Shown here: positions 20,066 to 26,051 of the stretch, one piece after another
Layout of the letters: each line of letters starts with the position of its first letter
Numbering within the stretch: position 1 is the first letter of the stretch
Source: Chara braunii
Lineage: Eukaryota > Streptophyta > Charophyceae > Charales > Characeae
Reading direction: 5' to 3'
Length of the DNA: 26,051 nucleotides
Assembly: GCA_003427395.1 (NCBI GenBank)
Contig: BFEA01000028.1
Coordinates: forward strand, 4,377,325 to 4,403,375
Made by a program: the position numbers and the translations under genes
The notes under the pieces: generated by a model
Told to the model about the DNA's origin: nothing
Databases searched by the model: none
Seen by the model: only the letters and a program-made list of their open reading frames with translations

Positions 20066-21356
20066 TCACGCGTACTCAGACTCCTCGAAGGTAAAGGAGC
20101 CGAGGTTGAGCCTGTTCCTCCCACTTCCGGGCCCTGTGTTCCGGCACTTGATGATTTCGTAGTTCCCGCAGGCCGGATCAGATAGGGCCAGGATCATTGT
20201 GCCCTCATGCCTGTTGAAGACCAAGGTCTCTGTTCGGCAGAGGAACAACCTCCCCAGAAGGATAGGGTGGTCGACATCGGGCATGATGAAGAAACACGTT
20301 CGCGCCTTTACCCTCCCAATTTCCACCATCACGTTAGACGCGGTCCCGCAGAAAATCGCCTTACAGTTGGCCCCATGCAGCACACCATGGTCCGAATGGT
20401 CAACCTCCAATCCTAGGATGGTCGCATCTCGCAAATGTTCATCTCAGCGCCCATGTCCACCATCGCGATGCTCGGCTGGTCCCTCTCCTTCAAATCCACC
20501 AACCCACACGCCACACATTTCCAATCCATCCTGGTGCCCGCCTCTGTCCACTCTATCTCCCTGGGCAAAATCGAGCTCAGGTGGACGTTGGGCACTAGCC
20601 TTCGTGAGAGCCCCTTTCAGCTCACCGCGGAGCCTTGGTGCCGACGCTAAGATATCCTTTAGATTCATCAAATCGTTATGACCCTCCAGGAGCTTCTCCA
20701 CCATTCGCTCCACGTCGAAGCCCTCCTCTAGTCGGACCACGTACTTTTTTCTTTTTGGCGCGCCATCGTGCAGGCTTGGCTCTGCCGCTCCCTGAATTCC
20801 CCTCTTCTTGGCCCTCTGCTCGGCTCGCTGGTCCTCCTCCTGCCGGAGCCTCTCTTCCTCTTCATCATCACCCTCCTCTTCCTCCTCCTGAACCTCCACC
20901 ACTTCTTTCCTTCGTTCAGGCTCAGGTTCCCTTCGAGGAGGCGCCCGACCAGGTGCCTGGCTGGGCCCTTGACCAGCGGTAGCCCTACTTTGGCCCCTAG
21001 TCTGCGCGGCCTGTGGCACCCTTCCATGCGACGTAGGGGGTCTGAAGGTCATCCCTCACCTAGGACCTGCCCCGGCCGTCGCCACGCTTGGACACCCTTG
21101 CGGTCCTGATGATGACTCCGGGCCGGACCCATAGAGCATTACTTCAGGAAGGTTCATTTCCCACTCCCGTGCCTCTTCGCACATCACTCTCAGTCGTTCC
21201 TAGTACCTGCCGACCTTTGCAAGCAGGTCCTCCATCCTTTCCAGGATGGTCGAGGCGGACTCTCCCACCACTTCCAACTCCTCGTCGTCCGACTCAACGA
21301 CTATCGGTTCCTCCTTTATAGTCCCCGCCTTCAGCCGTTGAGTCACTTCCTCATTT
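20066..21356 (-). pseudogene. Gag-protease linker and aspartic protease, frameshifted
   Basis: After Gag the reading continues, one frame off, through an acidic segment (ESDDEELEVVGES), with stops at 21200-21202 (TAG) and 21056-21058 (TGA), then an Arg/Glu-rich charged region (ORF 21052-20444). A further frameshift near 20596 leads to the protease: AMVDMGAEMN at about 20463-20434 stands where retropepsins have D-T/S-G, so the Thr/Ser is Met here. After another frameshift near 20434 the C-terminal half follows, with FIMPDVDHPILLGRLFL, the conserved flap-to-helix end of gypsy proteases. The frame then meets TGA at 20066-20068 and continues in the same frame into RT. The protease would cut Gag-Pol; this copy cannot. 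Confidence 0.8.
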
Positions 21357-22988
21357 TCATACAATCTCCTCGACTCTCACACCCGGGTGCTGCCTTTCCT
21401 GCCATATCCTGAATATTGTTGGGGCTGCTGGAGGTCCTGCCGCCGCTCGCCTGAGGGCTTCCTGCCTGATTCCTTCTGGGGTCTTGGGATCGATGTGCTT
21501 TCCCCATCTATCATATATGTCCCCGTCCATACAGGAGGAGATCAGTCTTGCCAGCTCGTCGTCCCGCCGCTGTTGGCAGAACCGTATTGTGTGGCCCACC
21601 TCGCCACAATGCCAACAAGTTGCGTTCCGCCAATCGAAGCGGGGCCTTCCATACCCTTGGCCCCCTTCCTGGCTGCCCTGGCCGCCCTGGCTCTGGCCTC
21701 CCTGATTACTCCAACCACCCCCACGGCCCCCACCACTCCCTCGCCCCCGACCACCCCCTCCTCGGCCTCCTTGGCCTCGGCCCCCATTGCCTTGCCTGCC
21801 TTGTCCTTGACTCCCTCCCCCGGCCACGCTAGCTTGCGAGGCCTGCTAGGAGGGCGGCGGTTGGGCCACAGGCTGACCTTGAGTCGCCGGGTAGCTCGGG
21901 GGGCCCATACTTGCCGATGGGCCCGAATAGGGGACCATGTGCCCCGTGTGGGTTTGACTCCCTCCACACGAGACACAGTGGTTGCAACTGGGCCAGGGCG
22001 CAGACTGACAATGCGGCACCCAGTGCCCGCAGGCTGGTGGCGGCCCCATATGCGATGGCCCTGCTGGCGCTGGCGCTGACGCTGGTGCGGCCGCGACGAC
22101 AGGCGGTGGTGCAGCAATGGCTTGGGGAGCCTGCCCCTTCCCTAATCCCTGCCCTCCCAGTAGTAGGTTACTTTGCTTCCTCTTGTCTTTAGCCAAGGCT
22201 TGGGAGCCCGTCTCCCCTCCGCCATAGTCTTCGCGCCCAGCCTCCTCATCTCCTGCTTCTCACGCCCGGCCTTAGGCCACTGCCACCCCTCTTTTCTGTA
22301 GCTCCGCTTCGCTGTCATACCCCAGCGCCGCCAACACATCCGTGACGATTCTCTTTACCCCTGGGGTCCCGGATGCGGTGGCATCCCTTTCCTTCCTCTT
22401 ACGCCTCTGCAGCCGCATCTGGTGCTGCTCCACCTGGTCCAGGCTCCCTTCTTCCACCCCTTTGTCTATAGTTGCCCAGGTGAGCTTCTCACTCCCTTCC
22501 CCATGCTTTGTCAATTCTGCGGCCTCCGAGCCCGTAAGCAATCCCAGAAATGTGGCGCACTTCGCCTCCTCCAAAATCCCGTGCACTTTCCTCGCCTTCT
22601 TCTTAAATCCGTGCATGAACGCCCCAATGGTAGAGAAGTCTTCCTTATTCATGGCCTCCAAATCGGCCATGGTCAACAGGCCATCCCCCAGCCTGTACTT
22701 CCTCCGCATCAGGTCCCCAAACTTTGTCCAGCTGCCACCGGAGGCGTCCACGACCTTTCTTACTTCCCGATGGTGACTATGCAGGACGTACCTTAGAACC
22801 CGCTGGAGATTGATCTCATCTGACAACCCTACCAACGCCTGCTCTGTCAGATCCAACCAGTCAGATACCCGATCCCCCTTGAAATGGAATGTCTCAACCT
22901 TTGGGACATTGCTCGGCGCCCTCTCGCGCTTGTCCAAGGCATCGATGAGGTCGTTGAGAGTCACAAGCCTCTTCCCACTGTCCGCCAT
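21357..22988 (-). pseudogene. Gag (capsid and RGG-rich nucleocapsid), broken
   Basis: The best start is ATG at 22988 (context GAAATGG). The first ~238 residues form a two-lobed capsid-like region: VSDWLDLTEQALVGL, WTKFGDLMRRKYR, then FSTIGAFMHGFKKKARK, consistent with the retrotransposon Gag family. It ends at TAA 22272-22274, with frame disturbance over the next ~80 bases. The remainder runs 22196-21357 in one frame with a single in-frame TAG (21846-21848). That part has an Ala/Pro/Gln-rich stretch, Cys/His residues that may be a damaged first knuckle (CNHCVSC), a Gly/Arg/Gln-rich tract, and a clean CCHC knuckle CWHCGEVGHTIRFC (21617-21576). Gag would package the element's RNA into particles. 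A frameshift at about 21358 leads to the protease linker, suggesting a single Gag-Pol frame in the ancestor. Confidence 0.88.
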
Positions 22989-23009
22989 TTCCTCTAGCAC
23001 TTTGGCCAA

Positions 23010-23383
23010 CCGCCTCCGGCTTCAAACTTCTTGTTATAAGAAACGATAGGACAAAAGACCCCACTCAGCGACTCAATCCCTCACGACCCTATCGGGTTGA
23101 CCCCTCAAGCATCCGTCGCTCTAGACCTGGCATACATCTCTCTTCTCATTCCCCCTTAGGCCTACCTAGATAAGACCCACCCTTACCATAAAATCTCCTC
23201 ACACATTCGCCTCATTCACGCCACCAGCCAGGCCGCCAATCAATCAAACATTCATACCCACAGCCATATAGACCACCATACAATCCATCTCACAATCCTT
23301 CCCTTACTCACTTATATGCCTAGTTTCTCCCTCACTCCCATACCCGAATGTCGTTCCACCAGGGACAACGGTAGGCTTCCGTT
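23010..23383 (-). other. 5' untranslated leader of the element
   Basis: About 370 bases between the primer site and Gag with no ORF I can support. This is where a packaging signal would lie. I see no clear structure. Confidence 0.5.
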
Positions 23384-23402
23384 ATCCCCGGCAACGGCGC
23401 CA
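23384..23402 (-). promoter_or_regulatory. Primer binding site for tRNA-Asp
   Basis: The plus strand reads ATCCCCGGCAACGGCGCCA, identical to the 3' end of plant tRNA-Asp(GTC) including CCA, as I know it. The coding strand is therefore complementary over 19 bases. It sits 2 bases inside the right LTR, the normal distance. This fixes the element's orientation and the LTR boundary. Confidence 0.93.
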
Positions 23403-24668
23403 CCTATCGAGCGCATCGGTCCAGCACCTCGCGTGGCAGTGCGGGACCCTCTCGGCCGCGTCACGCAGGAGTTGGACCAACCTCAACACTAACGCGCAAA
23501 TGAAGCTTCCTTAGGCCGCTTTGACCGAGTGCGCCAGCCATACCTCTCGCGAGCCCCTACGACAGGATAGGGCCTATGCGAGGCATGACCTACCTCCACC
23601 TTACGGGAGCTGTCACCTCCCATCGGTGGGCGTATCCCCGCCGAGCTACCAATCCACAATACGAAAGCTAATCAGTTGCAATCGCAGAGGTGGACCAGCC
23701 GAGGGCGTTTCTCGTTCGCTGTAGCATAGGGGGTACGCGCGGTAATATGCCTATCGGACCCGCACACGAACCGACATCTTGGGGGGCTGAGGTCCCAAGC
23801 GCGACTCGTCGTCGGTCGACTAGGACGCATCCCACACACCACGCGCACACCACACTACGAACACGAAAATAAGACGCACGCACACACGCACTTACAACGC
23901 GACGCACCACAAACAACGCGACCACGCTCCTAGCCCCTCGGTAGCCAACCCATAACTTTCCGATGCGGAAATCGGATAGGCGTCGCGCACGAGACTTTAG
24001 TATAAAACCGCGCGGACGCAGGGCTAACTCATATCGACTCGCAATGCAAGCGTACGCACGCAATCGCGATGATGGCGTACTATGTAGTACCCATACTCAC
24101 ACAATCCTCGTTAATCTCGAGGGCCCTATTCGACACTCAAGTGTCGGCTGACACGCGCCTTGAGGGTTAATCTCTCGACGCTGGACAACCGCCATGCGCG
24201 GTTGAAGACCACACACCCTCTTTTGCACCCTTGTGCAGAGCGGGTGGTACACAGGTCCAAAGTCTGTGGTGGTAGTCGTCTCTCGCGGCCCTAGGGGTGA
24301 GTCCTCCCCGGGCCTGGGCAAAAGTCAAGGGGTTTGACTTTGATGTTTGCCACTGACTACAACGTCCAACCATAGAAATCTCAAAAAAACAAACAAAAGA
24401 CGCACGGACCCAAGAGGAGGGAATAGGGCAAAAGTCCCCTGACTTTGGAAAGACTCGTGGCCTTGGAGCCCCTTCCCCTCTATGGGTGGTGCCGACGGCC
24501 TACAATAATCCCGAGCGCAACGCCTACGTGCGAGCCCGACAGTCCCATAACTTTTTGACGCTGGGCGGCGAAACGTCGCGGGCGGGATTCTAACATAAAG
24601 CTGGGTGGCCGCAGGCCAATTCTATGCCAACAACCAATGTCAGTCATACGTGGTAATCGCGGCTCCGG

Positions 24669-24707
24669 CCTCGCGATATTGAATCGTTGAAGGAACATAT
24701 CGCGAGG
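24669..24707. repeat. Perfect 11-bp hairpin in right LTR
   Basis: CCTCGCGATAT (24669-24679) pairs perfectly with ATATCGCGAGG (24697-24707) across a 17-base loop. A partial second copy of the left arm follows about 45 bases downstream. The left LTR version has one base changed in the stem. Confidence 0.75.
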
Positions 24708-25727
24708 GGTCACCCCTCACGATATTGAACGGCTGAAGGACACGCCGTTCGGCCCTCGCAACATTTCCGCCTTCAAGGTGGGGTGTCCCGCCGGCCAAAG
24801 TAAATAGGCTCTATGCGAGGGGGAGCCCCTCCCGTGCGGAGTCTAGGGCTTGGGTTGTCCTGGACAAGGACCTTGAATCCTGGCCCAGGACCAACGTCCG
24901 ACTAAGAAAGCCTTAAGACGCAAATGGGCAGGCGCGATGGCTTCTCCTACCCCTCGACCTCAATCTTTAAACGGGTTTTAACCTTGCCTCCTAGGCCTCT
25001 CGAACACTCATCGTAAGTATACCCACGCATACATGCAAAGGGAGATAGAGTTGTGACGATCACTTCTCACAGGCACTGTGGACTCCTCACAACCATGTGT
25101 ATGTATATGGGGTCGTAGGCAGTCCAAATGCAAAATCCGAGTCACAGGACATACCTACAATCACATCAAAATCGAACGATAAAACACGCACTACACGGAG
25201 TCAACCCCAACCATTCTCTATGCTCATACCCCTTCGCTTTAGCCATGCAAGCCCCAATTGTCTTTCCAACCAACCTCAACTAAATACTCAGTACCTTTGT
25301 TAAATGGTCATTCAATAAAAGTCCGGGTGAAACCCTTAACAAACAGTGAAACCACCAGGGCTAAAGCCTTTTAGGTTGAGTATGGAGAGTGAGTTGGAAT
25401 TGAGTCGAGGACCGACGAATCGACAACCGACCTGTTATCAGTGATAACAGAAAGTGACCCTCAAGGGATCAAGTTGAATCTAGTCCTGATCTTGGATCAG
25501 ACACTCCAAAGAACCTGTAACACAAGATAGGTCAAATGCCCAGGTTAAATCGTCAGCATATGGGGGATAAACCTCCATAGCACATTCTCACCCAAAGTTT
25601 TCTACCAACTAAGTCCAAGCTTGCTTCTAAGCCAGTGCCTAAACAAAGGTAGACTACGACAGAATCTCCCCTATTTAGGGTGGATTGCGAGAATTGCCAC
25701 GTGCCAAAATATAACCTAATTCCTCTA

Positions 25728-26051
25728 ATTAAGGAAAATTTCGGCAGCGCTTCCCGTGGAAAAAGTGCCTTTTCCGAATTTATACAAGCTCAAATATCAA
25801 AAGTCGGGGTAATCTATCACTCTTGAAAGTCAAATTTTGCCTAACTCTCTGAATTAGTAAAAATTTGGGCAGCACAACCTTTGGAATTGTGGATTTCCCA
25901 GATTTATACCAAGTCGAATTTGAACTTAGCCCCTAACCTTGAGTTCAACTTAGACAAAATCTGACTAACTCCTTAGTCTTTGCAGGAATTTCGGCAACAC
26001 TCCCCCTAGAAAAGTGCTCTCCCAAAATTTATGCAAGGCTAAGTTTGAAAC
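25728..26051 (-). repeat. 125-bp U3 repeats, right LTR
   Basis: Same three diverged units as in the left LTR, including TATAAAT words on the coding strand at 25778-25784 and 25902-25908. Because this is the 5' LTR, these would be the working promoter region of the element. Confidence 0.65.
25902..25908 (-). promoter_or_regulatory. TATA-like box, 5' LTR
   Basis: TATAAAT on the coding strand, conserved with 6282-6288 in the other LTR although nearby bases differ. It lies about 2.5 kb upstream of the U5 end, which would imply a long R plus U5. Confidence 0.35.

Larger units (their letters stand above)
3788..26051 (-). mobile_element. Giant degenerate Ty3/gypsy-type LTR retrotransposon
   Basis: Two direct repeats of more than 2.6 kb (from 3788 and from 23405) bracket, on the minus strand, a tRNA-Asp primer site, Gag, protease, RT, RNase H, integrase and a third ORF, ending at a candidate polypurine tract. 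The order PR-RT-RH-IN places it in Ty3/gypsy. At least 22.26 kb is in view. If the left LTR ends at 7432, the whole element would be about 23.3 kb, close to the largest plant elements such as Ogre. Two 522-bp MITE-like insertions are nested inside. Many stops and frameshifts show this copy cannot make its own proteins. LTR divergence looks like a few percent by eye, mostly transitions; I did not compute it. Confidence 0.93.
23405..26051 (-). repeat. 5' LTR (right copy), truncated by window edge
   Basis: Matches 3788-6431 throughout. The U5 end reads TATCGAGCGC on plus, against TGTCGAGCGC in the left copy, so the terminal CA on the coding strand has become TA. Differences between copies are scattered and mainly C/T or G/A, denser in the first 250 bases. 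U3 and the outer end lie outside the window. Confidence 0.93.

Noticed and set aside
20768-22192. Several long plus-strand ORFs antisense to Gag and protease
   Set aside because: Shadow frames of the GC-rich coding strand; Pro/Leu/Ser/Ala composition follows from antisense of Gly/Arg/Glu codons.
1-26051. CRISPR-like arrays, bacterial operons or rRNA genes
   Set aside because: No regularly spaced identical short repeats, no ribosome-binding-site-led gene clusters and no rRNA-like conserved blocks; the window is eukaryotic.

Overview
This window is eukaryotic nuclear DNA. It has long gene-poor stretches, simple repeats, spliceosomal-type intron signals, and one very large, decayed Ty3/gypsy-type LTR retrotransposon that fills about 85% of the sequence. 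The priming site matches the 3' end of a plant-type tRNA-Asp, and the polyprotein style suggests a streptophyte (land plant or charophyte alga). From memory the Gag and ORF3 wording looks like repeat proteins of Chara. That is an impression, not a search result.

Region 1 (1-3787) is host flank. It holds a (CT)n microsatellite, CA-rich and pyrimidine-rich low-complexity tracts, a possible first coding exon (1141-1200), a ~205 bp tandem duplication split by a single N (1990-2403) that looks like an assembly join, and a diverged satellite-like array (about 2720-3480).

Region 2 (3788 to beyond 26051) is the retrotransposon, read on the minus strand. The 5' LTR is at the right (23405-26051, cut by the window edge) and the 3' LTR at the left (from 3788 to probably 7432). 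Next to the 5' LTR lies a 19-nt primer binding site for tRNA-Asp. Gag-Pol then runs 22988-16210 as Gag with an RGG-rich CCHC knuckle, protease, reverse transcriptase (YIDD), RNase H and integrase (D,D35E spacing). Downstream of integrase, in the position where env sits in some elements, is a third ORF (16004-12770). It is not env-like: it has two tandem capsid-like modules, a long acidic/proline-rich middle, a coiled coil and a CCHC zinc knuckle, so it reads as a second Gag. A convincing intron-type 3' splice site lies 22 nt before its ATG. About 5.3 kb of apparently noncoding sequence separates ORF3 from a candidate polypurine tract at 7433-7448.

The copy is dead. Gag-Pol carries several in-frame stops, mostly explicable as C-to-T or G-to-A changes, and several frameshifts. 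Two frameshifts, one in RT and one in ORF3, are caused by 13-bp tandem duplications. Two copies of the same 522-bp MITE-like element interrupt integrase and ORF3. The two LTRs differ at a few percent of sites by eye, mostly transitions, so the insertion is old.

No cellular gene can be called with confidence apart from the tentative exon. All identities are from reading the sequence; no database search was run.
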